Source of the DNA: Bacteroidaceae bacterium
GTDB taxonomy: Bacteria > Bacteroidota > Bacteroidia > Bacteroidales > Bacteroidaceae
Length of the DNA: 64,000 nt
Direction: 5' to 3'
Assembly: GCA_017526905.1 (NCBI GenBank)
Contig: JAFXQT010000011.1
Coordinates: 1 to 64,000 of the forward strand
The notes beneath the pieces are model-generated. The model was not told the origin of the DNA, made no database searches, and was given only the letters and a program-made list of their open reading frames with translations. Below, piece by piece: positions 16,665 to 25,353 of the stretch. Made by a program: the position numbers and the translations under genes. Within the stretch, counting starts at the first letter, position 1, and every line of letters starts with the position of its first letter.

Positions 16665-17213
16665 TTAGCCGAAGTAGCGCTTGTACAGACCGTAGAAGCC
16701 ACGCCCGTGGCGAGCCTCGTCCTTGGCCATCTCATGCACGGTGTCGTGGATAGCATCCAAATTCAAAGCCTTAGCCTTCTTGGCAATAGCCATCTTGCCA
16801 GCACAAGCACCAGCCTCAGCTTCCATGCGCTTTTTCAAGTTGGTTTTGGTATCCCATACACACTCGCCCAGCAGCTCGGCAAAACGACTGGCATGGTCGG
16901 CCTCTTCGAAAGCATAACGCTTGAACGCCTCGGCTATTTCAGGATAGCCTTCGCGATCAGCCTGTCGGGCCATGGCCAGATACATGCCCACCTCAGAGCA
17001 TTCGCCCTCGAAGTTTGACTTCAGGCCTTCCCAGATTTCAGGGTCGCAACCCTTAGCCACACCTATCTCATGTTCTGTAACGAACTCCAGTTCGGCATCG
17101 GCCTCCAGTTCCTTGAACTTGGCTGCAGGAGCCTTACACTGCGGGCAACGCTCGGGAGCCTCAGTGCCCTCGTGGATATAACCACAAACGGTACATACAA
17201 ATTTCTTTACCAT
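16665..17213 (-). CDS. Reverse rubrerythrin (NADH peroxidase type)
   Basis: This 182-residue protein has the rubredoxin domain first: Cys7, Cys10, Cys23 and Cys26 ([10 protein letters not shown] and CPQCKAP) bind one iron. A ferritin-like four-helix diiron domain follows ([49 protein letters not shown]). This swapped order defines reverse rubrerythrins, which reduce hydrogen peroxide (and oxygen) with electrons from NADH in anaerobes. MVKKF at 17213 is the family start; an upstream in-frame extension is AT-rich and crosses the promoter. The gene stands alone with its own promoter at 17277-17285, divergent from nadE. Confidence 0.93.
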   Translation of the reverse strand: MVKKFVCTVCGYIHEGTEAPERCPQCKAPAAKFKELEADAELEFVTEHEIGVAKGCDPEIWEGLKSNFEGECSEVGMYLAMARQADREGYPEIAEAFKRYAFEEADHASRFAELLGECVWDTKTNLKKRMEAEAGACAGKMAIAKKAKALNLDAIHDTVHEMAKDEARHGRGFYGLYKRYFG

Positions 17214-17276
17214 CGTCTTGTTTGTTTTACTGTGTTTAATAAATAATGTATAGTTAGTTTTGTTGCTTTCGGCTTC

Positions 17277-17285
17277 GCAAAGATA
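17277..17285 (-). promoter_or_regulatory. -7 promoter box for rubrerythrin
   Basis: The minus strand reads TATCTTTGC, matching TAnnTTTG, 64 bases before the start codon at 17213. The 5' leader is AT-rich. Confidence 0.6.
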
Positions 17286-17358
17286 GGACGATTGCACTAT
17301 CTATCCAAACGAATCAAAGAACAAAGCAAAAAAAAGGTGCTATTTCGGCCGAATGTCG

Positions 17359-17367
17359 TACCTTTGC
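17359..17367 (+). promoter_or_regulatory. -7 promoter box for nadE
   Basis: TACCTTTGC lies 22 bases upstream of the nadE ATG at 17390. Confidence 0.7.
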
Positions 17368-17389
17368 GGCCGAATAAAAACAATTACAC

Positions 17390-19321
17390 ATGAATTACGG
17401 ATTCGTTAAAGTGGCTGCCGCCGTGCCCGAGGTGCAGGTGGCCAATCCTAAATACAACGCCGAACAGATTGAAAGCCTCATCATTCAGGCCGCCGGACAG
17501 GACGTGGAAATCATCGTCTTCCCGGAACTGTGCCTCACGGGCTACAGCTGTGCCGACTTGTTCGCCCAGCAGTTGCTGCTGGACGAGGCCGAGTTGGCGC
17601 TGATCAATCTCATCAACTTCTCGCGCTCGCTGGACATCATCAGCATTGTGGGTCTGCCAGTGGCCTGGAAAGGGTCGCTGCTGAACTGTGCCGCTGTGGT
17701 TCAGAAAGGACGTCTGCTGGGCTTGGTGCCCAAGACCTACCTGCCCAACTACCGTGAGTTCTACGAGCGACGCTGGTTCACGCCAGCCACCGACCTGCCC
17801 AAGGACGCCACCGTGTGGCTGTGCGGTCAGGAGGTTCCGGTGTCGGCCCGCACCATCTTCCGCACCCCCTCCTGCCGCTTCGGCATAGAACTATGCGAGG
17901 ATCTGTGGGCTCCTATCCCACCCTCTGCCACGCTGGCCATGCAGGGCGCCGAAATCATCTTCAACCTCAGCGCCGACAACGAGACCATCGGCAAGCGCAA
18001 CTATCTGAACCAACTCATCGCGCAGCAGAGTGCCCACGGCATCAGCGGCTACGTATATGCCGCCGCCGGTTTCGGTGAGAGTACACAGGATGTGGTGTTC
18101 AGCCCCAAAGCCATGGTGTGGGAAAACGGGCAGCTGCTGGCACGCGAGAACGAGCGCACGCTGCACGCCCAGATTATCAGCAGCGAGATCGACGTGGAGC
18201 GCCTGCGCAGCGAACGCCGCATCAACACTACCTTCTCGGCCTGTGCGGCCGAGTGTTGCCACAGCTCCTACCGCGAGGTCGATACCGAGCTGTTCACCCC
18301 GCACGAGTTCGTACTGACACGCACCATTTCCGCACACCCCTTCGTGCCCGCCGAGCCACTGCTCAACCAACGGTGCGAGGACATATTCAACATACAGACC
18401 GAGGGCCTGGCCAAACGACTCACCCACACCAACTGTCCGGCAGCCGTGGTGGGCATCAGCGGCGGCCTGGACTCCACCCTGGCGCTGCTCGTCACCGTTC
18501 GCACGTTCGACCTACTCAAACGCAGCCGCAAGGACATCGTGGGCATCACGATGCCTGGATTCGGCACCACCGGCCGCACCTATACCAACGCCCTGTCGCT
18601 GATGAAGGCACTGGGCATCACCGTGCGCGAGATATCCATCGCCAAGGCCGTGGAACAGCACTTTGAGGACATCGGGCACGACATAGCCAAGCACGACACC
18701 ACCTATGAGAACAGCCAGGCGCGCGAGCGCACACAGATACTCATGGACGTGGCCAACCAAGTGAACGGTCTTGTCATCGGCACTGGCGACCTCTCCGAAC
18801 TGGCCCTTGGCTGGTGCACCTACAACGGCGACCACATGAGTATGTATGCCGTGAACGCCAGCATCCCCAAGACCCTCATCCAGCATCTGGTGCGCTGGTG
18901 CGCATCGCCCGAGCATTCCGGCAGCGAGGTTAGCCGAATCCTTTTGGACATCGTGGACACACCCATCAGCCCCGAATTGCTTCCGGCCAGTGCCGAAGGC
19001 AATATCCTGCAGAAGACCGAAGACCTTGTGGGCCCCTACGAACTGCACGACTTCTTCCTCTACTACACCATGCGCTGGGGCTTCCGTCCGTCCAAGATAT
19101 TCTACTTGGCCCAAGTGGCTTTCGGACGCACCTACACCATCGATGCCATCAAGAAGTGGCTCACCGTATTCTTCAGCCGCTTTTTCAGCCAGCAGTTCAA
19201 GCGTTCCTGCATGCCCGACGGGCCCAAGGTGGGTTCCGTATCGCTCAGCCCGCGCGGCGACTGGCGCATGCCCAGCGATGCCAACCGCGATGCTTGGCTG
19301 GCCGAGTGCAAGGCGCTCTGA
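17390..19321 (+). CDS. nadE: Glutamine-dependent NAD+ synthetase
   Basis: This 643-residue, two-domain enzyme performs the last step of NAD synthesis. The N-terminal nitrilase-type glutaminase has the Glu-Lys-Cys triad: Glu46 in FPELCLTGYSC, the lysine near VPKTYLPNYREFYERRW, and the cysteine in FGIELCEDLW. The C-terminal NAD synthetase has the PP-loop GISGGLDSTLALLV and GTGDLSELALGWCTYNGD. Length fits the bacterial glutamine-dependent class. It is a single gene with its own promoter, and is followed by a strong terminator at 19473-19515. Confidence 0.96.
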   Translation: MNYGFVKVAAAVPEVQVANPKYNAEQIESLIIQAAGQDVEIIVFPELCLTGYSCADLFAQQLLLDEAELALINLINFSRSLDIISIVGLPVAWKGSLLNCAAVVQKGRLLGLVPKTYLPNYREFYERRWFTPATDLPKDATVWLCGQEVPVSARTIFRTPSCRFGIELCEDLWAPIPPSATLAMQGAEIIFNLSADNETIGKRNYLNQLIAQQSAHGISGYVYAAAGFGESTQDVVFSPKAMVWENGQLLARENERTLHAQIISSEIDVERLRSERRINTTFSACAAECCHSSYREVDTELFTPHEFVLTRTISAHPFVPAEPLLNQRCEDIFNIQTEGLAKRLTHTNCPAAVVGISGGLDSTLALLVTVRTFDLLKRSRKDIVGITMPGFGTTGRTYTNALSLMKALGITVREISIAKAVEQHFEDIGHDIAKHDTTYENSQARERTQILMDVANQVNGLVIGTGDLSELALGWCTYNGDHMSMYAVNASIPKTLIQHLVRWCASPEHSGSEVSRILLDIVDTPISPELLPASAEGNILQKTEDLVGPYELHDFFLYYTMRWGFRPSKIFYLAQVAFGRTYTIDAIKKWLTVFFSRFFSQQFKRSCMPDGPKVGSVSLSPRGDWRMPSDANRDAWLAECKAL

Positions 19322-19448
19322 ACACAAGCTACAACAAGATGGTGCTCTGGGCAAGCAATGAGCCTTGCTGCAGAGATGTGTGCTTGTCACACCTGAAACA
19401 AGCGTTTATCACCGGGGAGGAGGTCCTTTCTCATTGCTGACAAACAGA

Positions 19449-19515
19449 AATGTCCCCGCAGACAAAATAAAATGTCCCCGCAGACAAAATGGGTTGCCTG
19501 CGGGGACACTTTTTT
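19449..19515 (+). terminator. Rho-independent terminator of nadE with duplicated arm
   Basis: TGTCCCCGCAG (19473-19483) pairs perfectly with CTGCGGGGACA (19498-19508), followed by CTTTTTTAT. A second copy of the left arm, AAATGTCCCCGCAGACAAAAT, lies just upstream (19449-19469), so two alternative stems are possible. Confidence 0.85.
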
Positions 19516-19520
19516 ATCTG

Positions 19521-19540
19521 CACCGGCATACCTGCCGGTG
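19521..19540. terminator. Short GC-rich hairpin at the end of the FadL-like gene
   Basis: CACCGGCA, loop TACC, TGCCGGTG forms a perfect 8-bp hairpin. Read on the minus strand it lies 17 bases after the stop of the gene ending at 19558 and is followed by AAAAAGTG complement, so it may terminate that transcript together with the neighbouring stem. Confidence 0.5.
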
Positions 19541-19557
19541 GTGCTGGTAACAGGTGT

Positions 19558-21153
19558 TTAGAACTTCAGGCCGAGGGTGACGGCGATGTTGTGGTGGTCC
19601 AGGATAACGCCCGAGTGGCCCAGCGTGGCACCGGCCAGTGTGGAATTATCCTCGACGAAATCGGCATCGGCCGTGGTATAGCTGTCGTCGAAGGCATAGA
19701 AGTCGCCACTCTGACGGCGGTACTTGTAAGCCAAGTCGGCATAAAAGTGCTTGCCGCGGTAGCCGATACCACAGGAAAGGATGTTGGTGGCTCCCAGGTT
19801 CATCCAGTCGGTCGAAGTGGTATATTCCATGGCCAGCGAGTTGACGTTCTGGTCCAACCGTGCCCCTTTCTTGAAGGGCGACGAGTAGAAGTTGTAGCCG
19901 GCACGCACAGCGAGCTTGGACGTTGGCTTCAGTTCCACACCTGCACGCAGGTTGTGGATACCGCGCAGCGTGTTCTTGTGCAGGACATTCATCTCCTTGT
20001 CCTTGTCCATGGCCAGCGAGCCGCCATCATAGTCGCCATAGCGCGGGTAACCCATCTTGGTGCCGGCGGTGGCATACTCATATTCCACGTCCCAGGCCAG
20101 CCAGGTATCAACGGTGCTTCCTACCGATGCGCGGAACTTCCACGGGGTGTGCACGTTATACTCCAGGTAGTTGTCGTCGCCGACGGCCGTTGCAGTGGTG
20201 CCGATGAACTGGTAGCTGCCGTTGGGCGCCATCAGCCCCACGGTGGAGCGTGAGTCGAGCGCATAGAACGTGGGCGTCTCGATGGCCAGACCGAAGCGAA
20301 GCGGGCTGGACACTTCGGGGCGGATGATCGTACCCATCTTCAGGTTGATACCATGTCCACTGATGTCCTGCTCCTGGAACAGGCGGTAGCGGCCGTTGGT
20401 GCCGTTGAACTCGGTATAGACGGTCTGCGCGCCATAGCTGAGGTGGTCAATGCCCAATGTCAGACCGAAGAAGTACTGATCCTGCACGTTGAAGGAGAGG
20501 TTGAAATCGTAGCCCTGCAGCGAACCGCGCGTAAGGCGCGAATACTGGTAGGCCGTGGAGGGGTAGTCGTTGGCAAAATACTGGTACTGTGTTTGTCCGG
20601 CTCCGTCCAAACGGTTGTACATGCCGAAGAGGCCTTCGTCATACAGCCCGTGAATGGTTCCCGAGGGGAAGTAGAGCTGGCCGTTTTCCTCGTAGGCCCA
20701 GTTGTTGCTCAGGTAGGCAAACTGGTCAACCTGCGATAGGCCACCAGTCAGACCGTCGGTCAGGAAGTTGCCGTTGAAGTTGGCCTTCTTCTGGTAGTTG
20801 AAGCCGAAGTTCACATAGCGCAGGTCGTCGTTCGTGTTCAGCGAGAACACCAGGCCTGCCTGGTCAAAGGTGAAGGTGCCCTTGCTCTCGCCGGGGATGG
20901 GGTCGTCATACTGAATCTGCCCGCCCAGCGTGAACGACACATCGCTGCGGCGATACAGACCGATGCCGGCCGGGTTGTTGCTCATCACCGAGAGGTCGGC
21001 GCCCAGCGCGCCCATGGCGCCGCCCATGCCCACATAGCGGGCCGAACCTATCACGTCGGAGGTGTTCAGGGTGCGGTCGTTGATATAAGGATCTTGCGCG
21101 AAGGTGGTGGCAGCCACGGCTGCAACGCCAACCAGGAGGAATACTCTTTTCAT
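19558..21153 (-). CDS. FadL/OmpP1-family outer-membrane transport protein
   Basis: This 531-residue protein has a signal peptide (MKRVFLLVGVAAVAATTFAQ). The conserved N-terminal hatch motif SARYVGMGGAMGALGADLSV followed by MSNNPAGIGLYRRSD is typical of Bacteroidetes OmpP1/FadL/TodX proteins. The rest alternates like beta-strands with many Tyr/Phe/Asn, and ends LGHSGVILDHHNIAVTLGLKF with a C-terminal Phe. The family forms a 14-stranded barrel that passes hydrophobic compounds across the outer membrane; the ligand is unknown. It lies 81 bases downstream of the Gly/Tyr-rich gene on the same strand with no clear promoter between, so cotranscription is possible. Confidence 0.85.
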   Translation of the reverse strand: MKRVFLLVGVAAVAATTFAQDPYINDRTLNTSDVIGSARYVGMGGAMGALGADLSVMSNNPAGIGLYRRSDVSFTLGGQIQYDDPIPGESKGTFTFDQAGLVFSLNTNDDLRYVNFGFNYQKKANFNGNFLTDGLTGGLSQVDQFAYLSNNWAYEENGQLYFPSGTIHGLYDEGLFGMYNRLDGAGQTQYQYFANDYPSTAYQYSRLTRGSLQGYDFNLSFNVQDQYFFGLTLGIDHLSYGAQTVYTEFNGTNGRYRLFQEQDISGHGINLKMGTIIRPEVSSPLRFGLAIETPTFYALDSRSTVGLMAPNGSYQFIGTTATAVGDDNYLEYNVHTPWKFRASVGSTVDTWLAWDVEYEYATAGTKMGYPRYGDYDGGSLAMDKDKEMNVLHKNTLRGIHNLRAGVELKPTSKLAVRAGYNFYSSPFKKGARLDQNVNSLAMEYTTSTDWMNLGATNILSCGIGYRGKHFYADLAYKYRRQSGDFYAFDDSYTTADADFVEDNSTLAGATLGHSGVILDHHNIAVTLGLKF

Positions 21154-21234
21154 AGTGTCTATGTTGTTACGGCCCGAGGCCGAGTGGTTAGGATGTTATG
21201 ATGTAAAGAAACGCTGTGTGTGGGGGAGTCGTGT

Positions 21235-22380
21235 TCAACGGCCGCGGCGACCACCGCCGCCAGAGAAGCCACCGCCGCCACCGCCGCCAAAGCTACCGCC
21301 GCTGCTGCCGCCGGAGAACGTGCTGCCGCCACCTGAGAAGGTGCTGCCGCTGCCAAAGGTGCTGCGCGTGCTGTTGCTGCTGCCCGAATAGGTGCTGCGT
21401 GTGCTGTTATTGGTTGTGGCAGAAGAACGGTTTTGCGAGGATATGGTGCTGTTGCTGCGAGTGCTGCCGCCATTGTAGCGCGACGAACTGGAACGCACCG
21501 TGGTGCGGCTGGAGTTGTTGTCGGTGTCCTGCTGCTGATAGACACGCCCCGTGCGCGATGTGGTTGTACGGTTGTTGGCATTGCCGAAACGGTAGCCGTT
21601 GTTGCCTGCTCCGAAGCGTGTGGAACCAGAACGCATGCCACCAGTGGTACGTCCGCCGTAACGTCCGCCACCCAGGCTCACACCCGTGCGACCGGTATAA
21701 CCACCGCGACTGGACACGATGCTGCCGCTGTAGCGATGACCGCCGCCATACCAGCCGCCATAGTAGCCACCGTACCAGCCGCCGTAATAGCCACCATACC
21801 AGTACGGATCGTACCAGCCATAGTGCGGCCAGCCATAGTAAGCGCTCCAGTAGGGATGGTGCCAGCCGTAGTAGCCCCAGCCTCCGTACCAATATGGGTC
21901 GTAGCCCCAGTACCAGGAGTCGTAGTACCACGGATCGTAAAAGCCTGCATAGTGGGGCCCATAGTGGAAGCCCACACCAAAACGGTTCAGCCGGCGGGCA
22001 TAATAGTAGTCGTCGGCATCCATGAAGCCCTCATCATAGCCGTCGGCATAAGCCTGGTTCAGTATGGCTGTGGTTTGTACCGTGGTGTCCTCCAATATAT
22101 ATAAGGTATCGTTGCCCGGCAACTGGTAGGAGAACTGCCTGCTGGCAGGCCCCCGGCGGTTGTACTCGTCGACATCGCGGTCGCAGCCCTGAATGGTATC
22201 GGCCTCGGCGTCGGCATAGATAATCTGCACCCTGTGTACTGGCTGCTCCTGCACCCGCTGCTGAGTAGCCTTGCCAGCCTTCTTGGGCGAGGAAGCGAAG
22301 TACATGTCGTCGTCCTGAGCCTGAAGGGCCATCGGAAGCAGGACGAGTGCCAATGCGAAGAGTTTGGTTGTCTTTGTCAT
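21235..22380 (-). CDS. Secreted low-complexity Tyr/Trp/Gly then Ser/Thr/Arg/Gly-rich protein
   Basis: This 381-residue protein has a signal peptide (MTKTTKLFALALVLLPMALQAQ). A moderately conserved-looking region (about 25-135) is followed by an aromatic stretch at about 140-215 made of WYYDSWYWGYDPYWYGG-type motifs. A Ser/Thr/Asn/Arg/Gly region ends in FSGGGGRRGR. The composition resembles flexible, phase-separating or adhesive surface proteins; no catalytic motif is visible. Another protein with the same kind of Gly/Ser/Arg C-terminus runs off the end of the window (63862-64000). Function is unknown. It is upstream of, and possibly cotranscribed with, the FadL-like gene. Confidence 0.75.
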   Translation of the reverse strand: MTKTTKLFALALVLLPMALQAQDDDMYFASSPKKAGKATQQRVQEQPVHRVQIIYADAEADTIQGCDRDVDEYNRRGPASRQFSYQLPGNDTLYILEDTTVQTTAILNQAYADGYDEGFMDADDYYYARRLNRFGVGFHYGPHYAGFYDPWYYDSWYWGYDPYWYGGWGYYGWHHPYWSAYYGWPHYGWYDPYWYGGYYGGWYGGYYGGWYGGGHRYSGSIVSSRGGYTGRTGVSLGGGRYGGRTTGGMRSGSTRFGAGNNGYRFGNANNRTTTSRTGRVYQQQDTDNNSSRTTVRSSSSRYNGGSTRSNSTISSQNRSSATTNNSTRSTYSGSSNSTRSTFGSGSTFSGGGSTFSGGSSGGSFGGGGGGGFSGGGGRRGR

Positions 22381-22573
22381 AGTTGTTGGGTTTTGGTTGA
22401 CGCTGCAAAGAACGCCATTTAGTTTTATACTGTCAAAGGGATTCCCCTACCCGAGAGGGGTATTTTCCCTAAAAGCAGCCAACAGGCCGCTTTAGGCGTG
22501 ACAAAAGTAGGCAAAGAAACGGTTTGAAGCAAACAATTTAACGAAAAAAGGGCTTTTTATAGATTTTTATCTA

Positions 22574-22582
22574 TACCTTTGC
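22574..22582 (+). promoter_or_regulatory. -7 promoter box for fabD and the following genes
   Basis: TACCTTTGC lies 40 bases upstream of the fabD start at 22622, preceded by an AT-rich stretch. No other clear promoter is seen before the sulfate genes, so it may drive a long transcript. Confidence 0.7.
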
Positions 22583-22621
22583 ACCCGATTTCGTTTGAGC
22601 ATAACCAAAAACAACACAGAA

Positions 22622-23518
22622 ATGAAAGCATTTGTATTCCCCGGACAGGGTGCCCAGTTCTCTGGAATGGGCAAGGACTTATATGAAAACAACGCTACCG
22701 CCAAGCAACTGTTTGACCAAGCCGACGAGATACTCGGTTTCAAGATAACAGACATTATGTTTGCCGGCACGGCCGACGAGCTGAAGCAGACCAAGGTGAC
22801 ACAGCCAGCCGTATTCCTGCACAGCGTGATCACCGCCATCTGCATGGGCGACGCCTTCCAGCCCGACATGGTAGGCGGCCACTCGCTGGGCGAGTTCAGC
22901 GCACTGGTAGCAGCCGGCGCCCTCTCGTTTGAGGATGGTCTGAAACTGGTCAGCGCCCGTGCCATGGCCATGCAGAAGGCCTGCGAGGCACAACCCTCGA
23001 CCATGGCCGCCATCATCGGCCTGGACGACGAGACCGTGGAGCGCATCTGCGCCGAGGTAGCTGCCGAAGGCGGCGTCTGCGTGCCGGCTAACTACAACAA
23101 CCCCGGCCAGCTCGTTATCAGCGGCACGGTGGAGGCCATAGGTGCTGCCTGCGAGAAGCTGAAGGCTGCCGGTGCCAAGCGTGCCCTGCCGCTGCCCGTG
23201 GGCGGAGCCTTCCACAGCCCGCTGATGCAACCCGCCAAGGACGAACTCCAGGCTGCCATCGAGGCCACCCAGTTCCACACGCCCAAATGCCCCGTGTATC
23301 AGAATGTGGACGGACAGGCACACACCGAACCCGAGGACATCAAGCAGAACCTTATCAAGCAGCTCACGGCCAGCGTACGCTGGACACAGGAGGTGCAGAA
23401 CATGATTGCCGCCGGTGCCACCGACTTCACCGAATGCGGTCCGGGCAAGGCACTGCAGGGCATGATCGCCAAGATAGCCAAAGGGCTTGAAGGCATCACC
23501 GCCCACGGCGTAGAATAG
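22622..23518 (+). CDS. fabD: Malonyl-CoA:acyl carrier protein transacylase
   Basis: This 298-residue protein has FPGQGAQFSGMGKDLYE at the N-terminus and the catalytic Ser88 in GGHSLGEFSALVAAG. The active-site His lies in GGAFHSPLMQ, and YNNPGQLVISG is another family motif. It transfers malonyl groups to ACP for fatty-acid synthesis. MKAFVF at 22622 is the family start; the frame extends nine codons upstream without support. It is the first gene after a consensus promoter. The GH13 gene follows after 34 bases. Confidence 0.96.
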   Translation: MKAFVFPGQGAQFSGMGKDLYENNATAKQLFDQADEILGFKITDIMFAGTADELKQTKVTQPAVFLHSVITAICMGDAFQPDMVGGHSLGEFSALVAAGALSFEDGLKLVSARAMAMQKACEAQPSTMAAIIGLDDETVERICAEVAAEGGVCVPANYNNPGQLVISGTVEAIGAACEKLKAAGAKRALPLPVGGAFHSPLMQPAKDELQAAIEATQFHTPKCPVYQNVDGQAHTEPEDIKQNLIKQLTASVRWTQEVQNMIAAGATDFTECGPGKALQGMIAKIAKGLEGITAHGVE

Positions 23519-23552
23519 GCCTCGCGCCTCAGCCCCTGGAGGGGGTAACACT

Positions 23553-25313
23553 ATGAAGAAACTTCTATTCACTGTCTGCATGGCTGCCATGGCCATGCAG
23601 ACTTTTCCCCAATCAATGGACAACGACAAGATCATCATCTACCAGGTGTTCACACGCCTGTTTGGCGCCGATGCCGGCACCAACATCCACAACGGCGACA
23701 AAAGCACAAACGGCTGCGGCACACTGGCCGACTTCACACCCAAGGCCCTGGGCGAGATAAAGAAGCTGGGCGCCACACACATCTGGCCGACAGGCATTAT
23801 CGAACACGCCACACAGACCGACTACTCGGCCTACGGCATCGCACGCGACCACCGCGCCATTGTGAAGGGTAAGGCCGGCAGTGCCTACGCCATCAAGGAC
23901 TACTACGACGTGGACCCCGACCTGGCCACCAGCGTGCCCGCCCGGATGAAGGAGTTTGAACGCTTCGTGGCACGCACACACCGCGCCGGACTGAAGATGA
24001 TTCTGGACTTCGTGCCCAACCATGTGGCACGCCAATACCACTCGGACGTGTGCCCCGAAGGCACCGACGACCTCGGCGCCACCGACGACTGCACCAAGGC
24101 CTTCTCGCCCGCCAACAACTTCTACTACATACCCGGGCAGCGCTTCACGGCCGATTTCGATCTGCAACAAGGCGAGCCGCAACCCTACACCGAGGAGCCC
24201 GCACGTGCCACCGGCAACGACAACTTCTCAGCCTTCGCACACCACGACGACTGGTACGAGACCATCAAGCTGAACTATGGCGTGGACTACGCCAACGGGC
24301 GCACCAATCATTTCGACCCCGTGCCCTCCACCTGGCACAAGATGCTGGACATCCTGCTCTTCTGGGCCTCGAAAGGCATCGACGGCTTCCGCTGCGACAT
24401 GGCCGAGATGGTACCCGTTGAGTTTTGGGGATGGGCCATACCGCAGGTGAAGAAGAAACACCCAGGTCTCATCTTCATAGCCGAGATTTACAACCCCGAT
24501 GCCTACCGCACCTACATCAACACCGGCAAGTTCGACTTCCTATATGACAAAGTGGGGCTGTACGACACGCTACGGGCCGTGACCTGCCACCACAGCAACG
24601 CCACAGCCATCACACAATGCTGGCAGGCGGTGGACGACATACGCGACCACATGCTGAACTTTCTGGAAAACCACGACGAGCAGCGCCTCGCCTCCGACTT
24701 CTTTGCCGGCGATGCCGAGAAGGGACGCGCACCGCTGTTGGTGTCGGCCTGCATGGGGCGTAACCCCATGATGATTTACTTCGGGCAGGAACTGGGCGAA
24801 CGAGGCATGGACGACGAAGGCTTCAGCGGCCGCGACGGACGCACCACCATCTTCGACTACTGGACGGTGTCCACCATCAGCCGCTGGCGCAACAAAGGAA
24901 AGTTCGACGGACAAAAGCTCACCCCGCAGGAAACAGCGCTGCAACAATACTACGCACGTGTGCTGAACCTATGCTCGAAGGAGGCAGCGCTGGCACACGG
25001 CGACTTCTTCGACCTTATGTATGTGAATCCGCAAGGGCCACATTTCAACCCACGCCGCCACTACGCCTTCGCGCGGCGACAGGGCAAGGAGGTGGTGCTT
25101 GTCATAGCCAACTTCGACACGACCGATGCCGACATGCACGTCGGCCTGCCCAAACATCTGTTTGAGCTGTACGGCCTCAAGCCCGCCAAACGCATCAAAG
25201 CCACCGAACTGCTCACCGGCAGCAGCAAGACCATCGCCTTCAGCCACGAGTGCCCCGTTGAGGTGCATGTACCAGCCTTGGGCGGCGTGATGCTCAAGGT
25301 GCAACTGAAATAA
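23553..25313 (+). CDS. Secreted or periplasmic GH13 alpha-amylase family glycosidase
   Basis: This 586-residue protein has a signal peptide (MKKLLFTVCMAAMAMQTFPQ). All GH13 regions are present: DFVPNH at 152-157, the nucleophile Asp282 in GFRCDMAE, the acid/base Glu311 in FIAEIYNP, and Asp375 in FLENHDEQR. The C-terminal beta domain ends at GGVMLKVQLK. The family cleaves or transfers alpha-glucans; no surface-binding module is visible. The exact activity (amylase, pullulanase-like or transferase) cannot be fixed. It lies between fabD and the SLC13 gene on one strand with short gaps (34 and 40 bases). Confidence 0.9.
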   Translation: MKKLLFTVCMAAMAMQTFPQSMDNDKIIIYQVFTRLFGADAGTNIHNGDKSTNGCGTLADFTPKALGEIKKLGATHIWPTGIIEHATQTDYSAYGIARDHRAIVKGKAGSAYAIKDYYDVDPDLATSVPARMKEFERFVARTHRAGLKMILDFVPNHVARQYHSDVCPEGTDDLGATDDCTKAFSPANNFYYIPGQRFTADFDLQQGEPQPYTEEPARATGNDNFSAFAHHDDWYETIKLNYGVDYANGRTNHFDPVPSTWHKMLDILLFWASKGIDGFRCDMAEMVPVEFWGWAIPQVKKKHPGLIFIAEIYNPDAYRTYINTGKFDFLYDKVGLYDTLRAVTCHHSNATAITQCWQAVDDIRDHMLNFLENHDEQRLASDFFAGDAEKGRAPLLVSACMGRNPMMIYFGQELGERGMDDEGFSGRDGRTTIFDYWTVSTISRWRNKGKFDGQKLTPQETALQQYYARVLNLCSKEAALAHGDFFDLMYVNPQGPHFNPRRHYAFARRQGKEVVLVIANFDTTDADMHVGLPKHLFELYGLKPAKRIKATELLTGSSKTIAFSHECPVEVHVPALGGVMLKVQLK

Positions 25314-25353
25314 ACCTGCAACGCCGGCCAACACACCAAAAGAAAGACACAGT

